Shown: positions 1-7,157 of the stretch, one piece after another | Position numbering within the stretch: position 1 is the first letter of the stretch | How the letters are laid out: every line of letters starts with the position of its first letter | Assembly: GCA_022563775.1 (NCBI GenBank) | Contig: JADFMS010000033.1 | Coordinates: 1-16,616, forward strand | Source: Fidelibacterota bacterium | GTDB taxonomy: Bacteria; Marinisomatota; SORT01 | DNA length: 16,616 nt | Direction: 5' to 3' | The notes under the pieces: generated by a model | The model's database searches: none | Told to the model about the DNA's origin: nothing | What the model saw: only the letters and a program-made list of their open reading frames with translations | Program-made: the position numbers and the translations under genes

Positions 1-639
1 AACCGCTGCTTCGATATTTTGCCCCGCCAACATCGTTCCGGTAGTTTCAATAGTGAGAGAGACAGAAACGGGTGTATCGGTGCCGAGTTCCTTATTAGCC
101 GCCTCCACTGCCTGCAATATCGCCTTGATATTAAGCGTATCCTGAGATGTTTCTACTAAAAGATAGTCCACACCACCTTCTATCAAGCCCAATATTTGCG
201 GGATGTATTGAGCGATCACTCCATCAAAATCTATTCCGCCGGTAACTTGAATCGTTTTTGTCGATGGTCCCATTGAACCTGCGACCCATAACGGTTTTCC
301 GTCGCCGTATTTTTTGATCGCTTCGCACGCAAGTTCCGCCGCGCGACGATTTATTTCCCGGGTTTGAGATTCAAGTCCAAACTCTTCAAGAACTATACTT
401 GAACCGCTGAACGTATTCGTCTCAATTATATCCGCGCCGGCATCTATATAAGTTTTATGGAGGTGCAGCACGAGTTCAGGGGAATGGATATTCAGCGCTT
501 CATATAATCCTTCATACTGTTCCCCTCCGAACGGTTCAGGCGTATTTGCGACGTCGCCGAGCGCTGTGCCTGTCGCTCCGTCAAGCACCAATATCCGTTC
601 TTTAAGAGTCTCTCTTAATTTTTTTATCCTGTCGGTCAT
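1..639 (-). CDS. metH: Methionine synthase-type homocysteine S-methyltransferase, N-terminal part (cut by window edge)
   Basis: This reading frame is open from an ATG at 637-639 to the left edge, giving 213 residues without a stop. It is the start of the homocysteine-binding TIM-barrel domain that begins cobalamin-dependent methionine synthase, which moves a methyl group to homocysteine in the cytoplasm. Visible motifs are LVLDGATGTAL near residue 19, GADIIETNTFSGSS in the middle, and GSMGPSTKTIQVTGG followed by LLVETSQDTLNIKA. These last two are typical of MetH. The zinc-binding cysteines and the folate, cobalamin and SAM domains would lie beyond the window. It starts 22 bases after the stop of the UDP-sugar dehydrogenase gene, with no clear Shine-Dalgarno sequence. 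A stand-alone homocysteine methyltransferase cannot be excluded because the C-terminal domains are not visible. Confidence 0.85.
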   Translation of the reverse strand, partial: MTDRIKKLRETLKERILVLDGATGTALGDVANTPEPFGGEQYEGLYEALNIHSPELVLHLHKTYIDAGADIIETNTFSGSSIVLEEFGLESQTREINRRAAELACEAIKKYGDGKPLWVAGSMGPSTKTIQVTGGIDFDGVIAQYIPQILGLIEGGVDYLLVETSQDTLNIKAILQAVEAANKELGTDTPVSVSLTIETTGTMLAGQNIEAAV

Positions 640-661
640 GACCGCATTAATCCGTGTGAGC

Positions 662-1975
662 TCATTTCTTCCCTAACTGTCCGCCGCCAAGTGAATAATA
701 TTTAGAAGCTCCCGTGTTTACTCTCTCGGATGCGTTTCGTGTGTCGACAATGAATTTAGAATTATCAAATACCATCTGCCAGTCGATAGTAGAATGATCG
801 GTAATGATGACCACACACTCGTACTCCTTCAGCATATCTTCATTCAGGTCGAGCGAAGCGCTTTCTATTGCGCCTTCTTTAAAAGATGGGATAAAAGGGT
901 CTGAATATTCAATACTGTTAACTCCCTTTTCCAAAAGAGCTTCCCACACGTGGATACCCGGCGAGTTCCGCAGATCATCGATGTCAGGTTTATATGCGAC
1001 TCCGATAATCAGTACCTTACAATTCGGCAGCGGAGTCGAGGACATCGAGAGCGCTTGAATGGTCATATCCGCAACATAACGAGGCATATTTTCGTTTGTC
1101 TTTGCCGCTTGCTCGATAAAATCAGAATAAAAATTATACTCTTTTGCTTTCCACGATAAATAATATGGATCTATTTGGATGCAGTGTCCTCCGATTCCCG
1201 GTCCCGGATTGAACTTCATAAATCCGAACGGTTTTGTGGAAGCGGCTCTTACCACTTCCCAAATGTCAATCCCTCCAATTCGGTCACACAGCATCGCCAT
1301 TTCATTTATCATCGCTATATTCACGCTTCTGAAGATATTCTCGAGAAGCTTAGCCATTTCTGCGACTTCAGGACTCGATACCTTAATTACATCATTCGTG
1401 ACCATCAACAAAAGGTTGGAAGCTTCTTCAGTGCATTTTTTCGTGACACCTCCTAAAACTATAGGCGTATTCTTAAAATTATACTTTTCACTCCCGGGAT
1501 CGACCCTTTCCGGAGCGAACGCTACATGACCGTCTGTTCCTATGTCGATTCCCGCTGCTTCCATCTTAGGCACAATGAATTCCCGAGTTGATCCCGGATA
1601 GGTGGTACTTCTGAGAATGACCAAATGTCCTTTTCGGAGATAGGGAGCAATTCCGTCAACTACACTCTGAATAAAACTTACATCAGGAGTTTTATGAACA
1701 GTGACCGGTGTAGGGACACAGATTATTATTGAATCGGTATCCTTAACGGCAGATATATCTGTCGTGGCGGTTAACGTACCTTTCGTGACAACAGCTGATA
1801 AGTCTTCGGAAGAAATATCTGAGATATAACTCTCACCCTTGTTTATTTTTTTGATCTTTGAATCGTCAACATCAATTCCGACCGTATTCACTCCATTCTT
1901 CGCAAATTCCGCTGCCAATGGAAGTCCAACATATCCCAAACCGATTATTGACAATTTATTGTTTCCGTAACCCAT
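662..1975 (-). CDS. wbpA: UDP-N-acetylglucosamine 6-dehydrogenase-type nucleotide sugar dehydrogenase
   Basis: This 437-residue cytoplasmic enzyme belongs to the UDP-glucose/GDP-mannose dehydrogenase family, which oxidises the C6 hydroxyl of a nucleotide sugar to a carboxylate in two NAD-dependent steps. The Rossmann motif GLGYVGLPLA is at residues 12-21. The NPGPGIGGHCIQIDPYYL stretch holds the catalytic cysteine at residue 265, and the C-terminal UDP-binding domain contains GVAYKPDIDDLRNSP. The GGHCIxIDPxYLxWKAxEY pattern resembles WbpA-type (UDP-GlcNAc) enzymes more than UDP-glucose dehydrogenases, so the product is probably a UDP-GlcNAc uronic acid for surface polysaccharide. The substrate is inferred, and WecC- or TviB-like activity is possible. 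The length is normal for the family. The ATG start is preceded by AGAGG. The upstream neighbour is a flippase-like membrane protein, which fits envelope glycan work, but no glycosyltransferases are nearby. Confidence 0.85.
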   Translation of the reverse strand: MGYGNNKLSIIGLGYVGLPLAAEFAKNGVNTVGIDVDDSKIKKINKGESYISDISSEDLSAVVTKGTLTATTDISAVKDTDSIIICVPTPVTVHKTPDVSFIQSVVDGIAPYLRKGHLVILRSTTYPGSTREFIVPKMEAAGIDIGTDGHVAFAPERVDPGSEKYNFKNTPIVLGGVTKKCTEEASNLLLMVTNDVIKVSSPEVAEMAKLLENIFRSVNIAMINEMAMLCDRIGGIDIWEVVRAASTKPFGFMKFNPGPGIGGHCIQIDPYYLSWKAKEYNFYSDFIEQAAKTNENMPRYVADMTIQALSMSSTPLPNCKVLIIGVAYKPDIDDLRNSPGIHVWEALLEKGVNSIEYSDPFIPSFKEGAIESASLDLNEDMLKEYECVVIITDHSTIDWQMVFDNSKFIVDTRNASERVNTGASKYYSLGGGQLGKK

Positions 1976-2054
1976 ACTGACCTCTTTTATTAATATCTGA
2001 ATATCTGATTCAATTGATTAACTTTTTTTGAACATAAAATTTATGCCTTTTTTA

Positions 2055-3038
2055 TTAGGCGGAACCATCTACCTCCGATTCAATTTCTTTAAACGTCATC
2101 TGGTGCTTCCAGTAATAATACAATCCTACCAATGTAACGGGAATATAATTTACCGCGTGCAAAATTACAGAAAATGCCCTTGCCATATCGCCTGCAAGCC
2201 CGAACAATGCCATTGACGCTACCACCATTCCGTGAAAAGTACCTACATATCCCGGAGCAGATGGAATCGCAACGGCGAAAGTAATAAATACCAAAACCAC
2301 AAATGATTCAATTATGCCGTAGGAATAACCGAACGCCTGAAATGTGAACCAGACTGTAGAGATGTAAATGGGCCAGTGCAAAACAGAAATTAACAGCAAT
2401 CCGAAATACTTTTTGTATTGAGATACTATCTGTAACCCTTCAGAAAAACTTGCTATTTTTTTTGCAACTGTCGATGCCCACTTATCAGGCATAGGGGCAA
2501 GCAAAAAAGCGGTAAATCGAACTACGTATTCACTTTTAAACTGCATGAAAAAAGTAAATAAGACAAGTATGACCACTATCAAAAGCGTTGCATAGCCGAC
2601 TCTTGTAGCCCAAGTAGGAAATCTTGGAAAGTAAGATAAGACCAATCCCAATGCCCCTAATGTAGTGATCAGATCAAGAATTCTTTCTAATAGAAGTGAT
2701 GCGATGGTCGTAGACTTTGTTATTCCTGTATCTTTTGAGAATGAATAAGCCCTTACTAAGTCACCAAGTCGGAATGGAAGTATATTATTCCCCATATATC
2801 CTATCATAGTAGAAGAAAAAGTTTTGTTGTATGAAACCTCCTGCACAGGTTCTAATAACATTTTCCATCTGACCGCGCGAATTGCAAAACTCGCGATAAC
2901 GCTAATAGCTCCGGGAATCAACCATAAATAATTAATTGAAAGCAGCGAATCCAGGAAATCGCTCCAATTCACATCCTTAAAAGCAAAATAAAGGAAGACG
3001 AAGCTGATCACAACTCCTGCTGCGAGTCTTTTCTTCAT
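2055..3038 (-). CDS. Flippase-like / lysylphosphatidylglycerol synthase transmembrane-domain protein
   Basis: This integral inner-membrane protein of 327 residues has about eight hydrophobic segments. The first is near residues 5-20, and the last ends before the LYYYWKH segment close to the C-terminus. It matches the family of the membrane domain of lysylphosphatidylglycerol synthase (UPF0104, AglD-like), seen in the N-terminal NYLWLIPGAISVIASFAIRA stretch, then NNILPFRLGDLVRAY, and PSAPGYVGTFHG near residues 256-267. The last two are hallmark motifs. Members lacking the catalytic aminoacyl-transfer domain, as here, are usually annotated as putative flippases or glycolipid-related proteins. 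The substrate is unknown. It lies between the Trm112-like gene and the UDP-sugar dehydrogenase, and the 79-base downstream gap contains an 8-base direct repeat (AGATATTC twice) of no obvious role. The family call is firm and the function is not. Confidence 0.8.
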   Translation of the reverse strand: MKKRLAAGVVISFVFLYFAFKDVNWSDFLDSLLSINYLWLIPGAISVIASFAIRAVRWKMLLEPVQEVSYNKTFSSTMIGYMGNNILPFRLGDLVRAYSFSKDTGITKSTTIASLLLERILDLITTLGALGLVLSYFPRFPTWATRVGYATLLIVVILVLFTFFMQFKSEYVVRFTAFLLAPMPDKWASTVAKKIASFSEGLQIVSQYKKYFGLLLISVLHWPIYISTVWFTFQAFGYSYGIIESFVVLVFITFAVAIPSAPGYVGTFHGMVVASMALFGLAGDMARAFSVILHAVNYIPVTLVGLYYYWKHQMTFKEIESEVDGSA

Positions 3039-3135
3039 TTTTCTGTAACCATTTTTAGGATATTTTTATGCATAAAGTAAAGTTTTCCCCTCTCGAATAA
3101 AGATGGGAATTCAATTTAATGGGAGTATTCAGATC

Positions 3136-3303
3136 CTATTCGATGGGAGTAGCTTCGTCCACAAGCATCACAGGAATATCATCGTCAATTCGATAGGATA
3201 AATTACAAGTATGGCAATCGAGTTTTGATTCTTCTTCAAAATACTCAAGATCGCCTTTGCATTTTGGACACGCTAATATATCTAATAGTTCTTTTTTCAG
3301 CAT
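3136..3303 (-). CDS. Trm112 family small zinc-binding protein
   Basis: This 55-residue ORF begins at ATG 3301-3303 and ends with TAG at 3136-3138. It starts [19 protein letters not shown] and carries two CxxC pairs, at Cys12/Cys15 and Cys30/Cys33, spaced as a zinc ribbon. It then has a [12 protein letters not shown] segment, which is the conserved end of the Trm112/YcaR (UPF0434) family. In eukaryotes and archaea Trm112 activates methyltransferases. Bacterial homologues are small proteins whose partners are mostly unknown. It sits alone between a HAD hydrolase gene and the flippase-like gene, with gaps of about 100 bases on both sides. A weak promoter-like pair (TTGCAC, 17 bases, TAAATT) lies upstream but is not convincing. 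Confidence 0.85.
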   Translation of the reverse strand: MLKKELLDILACPKCKGDLEYFEEESKLDCHTCNLSYRIDDDIPVMLVDEATPIE

Positions 3304-3406
3304 ATTTTCGCTTTCTTCCCTAATTCGTTAAAAATCTGCCGTAATTTAATCTTTTGTCCCCCAATGTGCAAGGATATGCTAAAGAAATCCATTAAATGAC
3401 CAAAAA

Positions 3407-4066
3407 TTAACGCCGCAGCATCTCGGAGAGTTCTGTCATGTCTTTTACCGTTATAATGTCCTGTCCGTCAGATTTTATTTCTTTTGCGTCATATGGTCTT
3501 TTTCGCCACACAAAATCCATCCCGCATACTCTTGACGCCTCATAATCCGATTGTGCGTCACCGACAAATAACATCTCTTCCATCGGTATGCCCCATTCAC
3601 TGCTGAAATTTCTGACTATTTCCTCTTTGCTTGAAGGAGCGCCATATACGCCGTCAAAAAATCGTGTAAGGTCTCTTTTGTCGAAAATTTGTTTCAGTTC
3701 CCAATCAGGAGTTCCGGAAGCTATAAAGTGTTTCCGCGAACCACGTTCAGCGGTGATAATTTCATCCGCTCCACTTACAAGGGGAATATACAGCATCTGT
3801 TCATAAACTAAATCAGAGTAGCTTTCAACCATCTCTTTCTCCTTTTCAACTGACAGCGGCGCCCTAAGAAAATTTTTATAAATGTAAGGAACTTTCACCT
3901 CCCTCGAAATTCCTTCATTTTGAAGATGGTATTCCTTTATCTCATCCCAACTGTCAGGATATTCAGAGAAAAGCTCCTTAAATGCTTCTGTTTTCATCTC
4001 AATGGATTCGACGAGGGTGCCGTCAAAATCAAATGCTATCGCTTTATAATTATCTTTTAAACCCAA
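3407..4066 (-). CDS. HAD-superfamily phosphatase (phosphoglycolate phosphatase-like)
   Basis: This 219-residue cytoplasmic hydrolase of the haloacid dehalogenase superfamily has all its motifs visible. Motif I is FDFDGTLVES, with the nucleophile Asp13 and acid/base Asp15. A helical cap of the Gph/PGMB type follows. Motif II is IASGTPDWEL, and motif IV is FVGDAQSDYEAS with metal-binding aspartates. These enzymes dephosphorylate small phosphorylated metabolites. The substrate cannot be read from sequence, and phosphoglycolate or a sugar phosphate is only a guess. The frame opens at TTG 4064-4066. No ATG lies before the catalytic motif in this frame and there is no good Shine-Dalgarno sequence, so the exact start is uncertain. 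It lies 69 bases downstream of the HIT gene and 103 bases upstream of the Trm112-like gene. Confidence 0.8.
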   Translation of the reverse strand: MGLKDNYKAIAFDFDGTLVESIEMKTEAFKELFSEYPDSWDEIKEYHLQNEGISREVKVPYIYKNFLRAPLSVEKEKEMVESYSDLVYEQMLYIPLVSGADEIITAERGSRKHFIASGTPDWELKQIFDKRDLTRFFDGVYGAPSSKEEIVRNFSSEWGIPMEEMLFVGDAQSDYEASRVCGMDFVWRKRPYDAKEIKSDGQDIITVKDMTELSEMLRR

Positions 4067-4135
4067 GTTGTAAATATACGCATATGTTATTGTGTTAACT
4101 GCATTTAGAATATATTAATAATATGAGAATTTAGA

Positions 4136-4663
4136 CTATTTTGAGCCAGACATCGAGTTTTCAAGTGTTGCGAAATCAGGCAGCAATTTTATGTATGATT
4201 CCTTAAGACCCTCCACTATGACCTTAGTATTACCGAGTACAGGCATGAAATTTGTGTCGCCGCTCCATCTTGGAACTATATGCCAGTGAATATGCTCCTC
4301 CAAACCGGCGCCGCCTGCTCTGCCGAGATTTAGTCCGATATTATAACCATCGGGGTTAAGCATGGAATTAAGGATCTTCATGCAGCCTGCTATGAGTTCC
4401 TGACTCTCACTCCGTTCTGATTCGGTCAGAGCTGTAAAATCTGAAAGGTGCCTGTAAGGACAAACCATTAGATGAGCATTATTATATGGATAAAGATTCA
4501 TAACTACAAAAAAGGTCTTTCCGCGCATGAGAACGAGATTTTTCTCATCTTCTTTTGAATCGATCTTGTCGCATAGAAAACACCCTTCTGAATCGCTTCG
4601 CAATTCTCTCTCGATATATTCCATCCGCCATGGCGCCCAAAGTCTGTTCTCAGATTCCTGCAT
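4136..4663 (-). CDS. HIT family hydrolase (Ap4A phosphorylase-like)
   Basis: This 175-residue histidine triad protein has an N-terminal RLWAPWRMEYI segment and a Cys28-x-x-Cys31 pair that would bind zinc. It also has the NNAHLMVCPYRH strand and the diagnostic triad HIHWH at residues 124-128, in which His126 is the expected nucleophile that forms the nucleotidyl intermediate. The APWRMEYI start and the HIHWHIVPRW sequence are typical of the bacterial group related to Ap4A phosphorylase and of mycobacterial HIT proteins. It probably hydrolyses or phosphorolyses dinucleoside polyphosphates or nucleoside phosphoramidates in the cytoplasm. The ATG start has GAGG close upstream. It follows the EF-G-like gene by 32 bases and is probably cotranscribed with it. 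The exact substrate is not determinable here. Confidence 0.88.
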   Translation of the reverse strand: MQESENRLWAPWRMEYIERELRSDSEGCFLCDKIDSKEDEKNLVLMRGKTFFVVMNLYPYNNAHLMVCPYRHLSDFTALTESERSESQELIAGCMKILNSMLNPDGYNIGLNLGRAGGAGLEEHIHWHIVPRWSGDTNFMPVLGNTKVIVEGLKESYIKLLPDFATLENSMSGSK

Positions 4664-4695
4664 ACTGCCTCAATTAAATCACTTTTATCATGCGA

Positions 4696-6777
4696 TCACT
4701 CTTCTTCGCTGCTCATCTTCTTTATTATATTCTTCCCGACATCTGACGTCGTTTCTTCATAATGCGAAAAACTTTGGCTGTGGATGCCTCGCCCTGCTGT
4801 TATTGAACGCAAAGAGGTCGAATATTTGTATAACTCGGCAAGCGGTACTTTTGCGTTTATAATCTGAAAATGACCATCACCGTCCATACCGCCGATCTTA
4901 CCCCGCCGTGAAGTCAGGTCGCCCATCACATCTCCCATATGTTCTTCAGGAACTTTCACCTGTATATCGTAAATCGGTTCAAGTATTACAGGTTTGGCAT
5001 TCAGGAATGCTTGTTTAAACGCCATAGCTCCCGCTATCTTGAAAGCAACATCAGAGGAATCAACTGCGTGATAGGAACCGTCATAAACAGTCGCTTTGAC
5101 ATCCACTATCTTGCTCTCTGCTATTATCCCTTTTTCAATCGATTCTATAATTCCTTTTTCAACCGATGGGATAAATTTTGTGGGAATAACCCCGCCTACT
5201 ACCTTATTCACAAATTCATTTCCTGTCCCTCTTTTCAAGGGTTCAACCTTTACGTGAGCGTCTCCGTATTGACCTCTGCCGCCGGATTGTTTTTTATATT
5301 TTGCTCTATGATCACCCGAAGATTTTATAGTCTCTCTGTAAGGAATTTTTGGCGGTGTTTTATCTAAACTTACATTGAACCGATCCTTTAATCTGGAAAG
5401 AATTACCTCCATATGCAGTTCACCCTGTGAGTGAAGAACCATTTGAGAGAGTTCGCTGTCGATCTCCAGATGAAAAGAGGGATCTTCTGCGTGAAGCGCT
5501 GCCAAACCTGTGCCGATTTTATCCTCTTCCCCCTGTTCTTTTGAGCTGATCGCAACGCTAAGGACTGCTTCGGGGTACTGGGTCGGCTCATACACAATTT
5601 GAGCGTGTGAATCGCTTAGGGTATCACCCGTGTGAGTATTTTTCAATTTCACCACAGCAGCGATATCTCCCGCATTAACGTGCGCTGTTTCTTTTCGTTC
5701 GTGACCTTTAATAACGTATATTTGAGCTATACGTTCATGTTTGTTCTGAGTCGAATTGGTCAGATCCATGCCGGATTTAATTGTGCCTGAATAGACTCTG
5801 AAGAAGGACAGGTCTCCTACATGAGCTTCACTCACCGTTTTAAATATGAACGCTGATGCTGTCTCGTCTTCAGAAACATTTCTTTCTATCAGATCACTGC
5901 TTCCCGGTTTGGTTCCGGATGGTTTCGCTACATCGGTCGGAGCGGCGCCATAACTTGATATTGCCGAAAGAAGACCTTTGACCCCCATATTTTTTTCCGC
6001 AGAGACACAAAAGAGCGGATGAATAGTCCCCGACGCAATTCCTTTCGTAATACCGGAGATCAGCTCTTCATCGGAAAGTTCTCCTGAATCGAGATATCGT
6101 TCAAGCAGATCATCATCTGTTTCTGCAGCGGAATCGATCAGAGCTTGCTTTAATTTAGCGGCGCGCGCTTCATGTTCTTCAGGTATATCACTCAATTCTT
6201 CATTGCCCTTACCGTCCTTAGAAAATTTAATCAACTTCCCTCTGAGAACGTCCACTATGGAATCAAAACCCGGACCCTCGTTGATAGGAAATTGCACAGG
6301 CAATACGCCGCTCCCAAGCCGCTTCGAGGTTACGTTGATAACCTTTTCAAAATTTGAGTTTTCTTTATCAAGCAGATTAACGACCAAGAGAGTACCCAAA
6401 CTCCGTTCCTTGGCAAATTCCCAAGCTTGTTCTGTCCCTACTTCTATCCCTGAAACTGCGTGTACGGTTATGAGAGCCATGTCGGATACCCGGAGAGCGC
6501 TTTTTACTTCCCCCACAAAATCGGAATATCCGGGTGTATCAAGAACGTTCATCTTAATATCATTGAATTCAAATTGGTTCAAAGAACTTTGAAGGGATAT
6601 TTTTCGTTCCTTTTCGTCATTTCTGTAATCTGAGGTGGTGGTCCCCTCATCTATGCTTCCTTGTCTGTTTATCGCCCCCGATGAAAATAACATCGCTTCG
6701 GTAAGAGTGGTTTTTCCTGAACTCGAGTGCCCGATTAAAGCTAAGTTTCTTATATCTTTAGATTTATATTCTTTCAA
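4696..6777 (-). CDS. Elongation factor G-like GTPase (EF-G2 type) with degenerate GTPase motifs
   Basis: This 693-residue protein has the full EF-G domain order: a GTPase domain, a beta-barrel domain II from about residue 305, domains III and IV in the middle, and a C-terminal domain V (LEPIYDIQVKVPEEHMGDVM and RRGKIGGM). The P-loop is GHSSSGKT at 16-23. Several residues that are almost invariant in translating EF-G are changed. The histidine after DTPG (80-83) is Tyr84, the G4 motif NKxD is NLLD at 134-137, and the RGIT element is RKIS at 58-61. This points to the EF-G2/EF-G-like paralogue group rather than the housekeeping fusA, which is normally near rpsL/rpsG. The start is TTG 6775-6777 with a strong AAGGAG 7 bases upstream. 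Its role is uncertain: a specialised ribosome factor or an accessory GTPase. Confidence 0.85.
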   Translation of the reverse strand: MKEYKSKDIRNLALIGHSSSGKTTLTEAMLFSSGAINRQGSIDEGTTTSDYRNDEKERKISLQSSLNQFEFNDIKMNVLDTPGYSDFVGEVKSALRVSDMALITVHAVSGIEVGTEQAWEFAKERSLGTLLVVNLLDKENSNFEKVINVTSKRLGSGVLPVQFPINEGPGFDSIVDVLRGKLIKFSKDGKGNEELSDIPEEHEARAAKLKQALIDSAAETDDDLLERYLDSGELSDEELISGITKGIASGTIHPLFCVSAEKNMGVKGLLSAISSYGAAPTDVAKPSGTKPGSSDLIERNVSEDETASAFIFKTVSEAHVGDLSFFRVYSGTIKSGMDLTNSTQNKHERIAQIYVIKGHERKETAHVNAGDIAAVVKLKNTHTGDTLSDSHAQIVYEPTQYPEAVLSVAISSKEQGEEDKIGTGLAALHAEDPSFHLEIDSELSQMVLHSQGELHMEVILSRLKDRFNVSLDKTPPKIPYRETIKSSGDHRAKYKKQSGGRGQYGDAHVKVEPLKRGTGNEFVNKVVGGVIPTKFIPSVEKGIIESIEKGIIAESKIVDVKATVYDGSYHAVDSSDVAFKIAGAMAFKQAFLNAKPVILEPIYDIQVKVPEEHMGDVMGDLTSRRGKIGGMDGDGHFQIINAKVPLAELYKYSTSLRSITAGRGIHSQSFSHYEETTSDVGKNIIKKMSSEEE

Positions 6778-6784
6778 TCTTGAT

Positions 6785-6790
6785 CTCCTT
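6785..6790 (-). promoter_or_regulatory. Shine-Dalgarno for the EF-G-like gene
   Basis: AAGGAG lies seven bases before TTG 6775-6777 and supports this non-ATG start. It overlaps the TAA that ends the acyl-CoA synthetase remnant (6789-6791), which suggests the two genes were once translationally linked. Confidence 0.75.
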
Positions 6791-7094
6791 AGTTTTTATC
6801 TAACATTCGTAATGAAATTTTAATCACTTTACCGGATGCATCTTTAGGCAGTGCAGATACGAATTCCACTAAATCAGGCGCTTTAAATGATGCCATCCGT
6901 TCAATGCACTGATCTTTTATATTCTTCTTCGTCATTTTCCACTCTTTTCTATACCCTAACTCTTAAAACCCGGAGGCGTATACATCAACTTCTTCATGCG
7001 ATTGATGAGAAGTATAACTTTTTTCTCCCGATATCAGGAATAAACCGTCGGGATCTTTTTTCAAATTTTCCTTGAGATAGTCTTGTAGTTTCAT
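6789..7094 (-). pseudogene. Remnant of an acyl-CoA synthetase (AMP-binding) gene with most of the middle deleted
   Basis: Read from ATG 7092-7094, the frame gives MKLQDYLKENLKKDPDG and then a SGEKSYT segment leading to EEVDVYASGF. This is the usual N-terminus of a fatty-acid or acyl-CoA ligase. A TAA follows after 43 codons. The same frame then continues with ELGYRKEW, the next expected family element, and jumps directly to QCIERMASFKAPDLVEFV and LPKDASGKVIK, ending at TAA 6789-6791. The latter is the extreme C-terminus of the enzyme and includes the A10 lysine motif. A normal ligase has about 500 residues, so roughly 400 codons are missing, including the AMP-binding P-loop region. The gene cannot make an active ligase. 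It is an internally deleted pseudogene with an additional nonsense mutation. Confidence 0.82.
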
Positions 7095-7117
7095 ACATAA
7101 TTCTCTTAAAAATAGCC

Positions 7118-7134
7118 ATTTACTATAAGTAAAT
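7118..7134. promoter_or_regulatory. 17-base perfect dyad overlapping the -10 element (candidate operator)
   Basis: ATTTACT, three bases, then AGTAAAT form a perfect inverted repeat with seven-base arms, centred on the TAT of the -10 hexamer. A regulator bound here would block RNA polymerase. Its position in front of a former fatty-acid activation gene would suit a fatty-acid-responsive repressor, but no regulator gene is nearby and the identity is unknown. Confidence 0.5.
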
Positions 7135-7150
7135 TAATTTGCACTGTCAA
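7122..7150 (-). promoter_or_regulatory. Sigma70-like promoter upstream of the acyl-CoA synthetase remnant and EF-G-like gene
   Basis: On the minus strand there is a perfect TTGACA (7145-7150), a 17-base spacer, and TATAGT (7122-7127, five of six matches to TATAAT). Transcription would begin near 7115, about 20 bases before the remnant's ATG, and run into the EF-G-like gene. It is the best promoter match noticed in the window. If the host belongs to Bacteroidota in the strict sense, whose consensus differs, this match would mean less. Confidence 0.65.
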
Positions 7151-7157
7151 GCTCTTA

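Noticed and set aside
1976..2054. Possible terminator from CATAAA/TTTATG near 2033-2045
   Set aside because: The arms are AT-only with essentially no loop, and the GCC/GGC pair nearby is three bases long. This is too weak for an intrinsic terminator.
3304..3406. Promoter-like TTGCAC, 17 bases, TAAATT upstream of the Trm112-like gene
   Set aside because: Only three and four of six positions match the consensus, and such matches are expected by chance in AT-rich sequence.
4939..5367. 142-codon ORF on the plus strand inside the EF-G-like gene, and the 150-codon ORF at 14380-14832
   Set aside because: They lie opposite well-conserved coding sequence and have low-complexity translations with no family resemblance.
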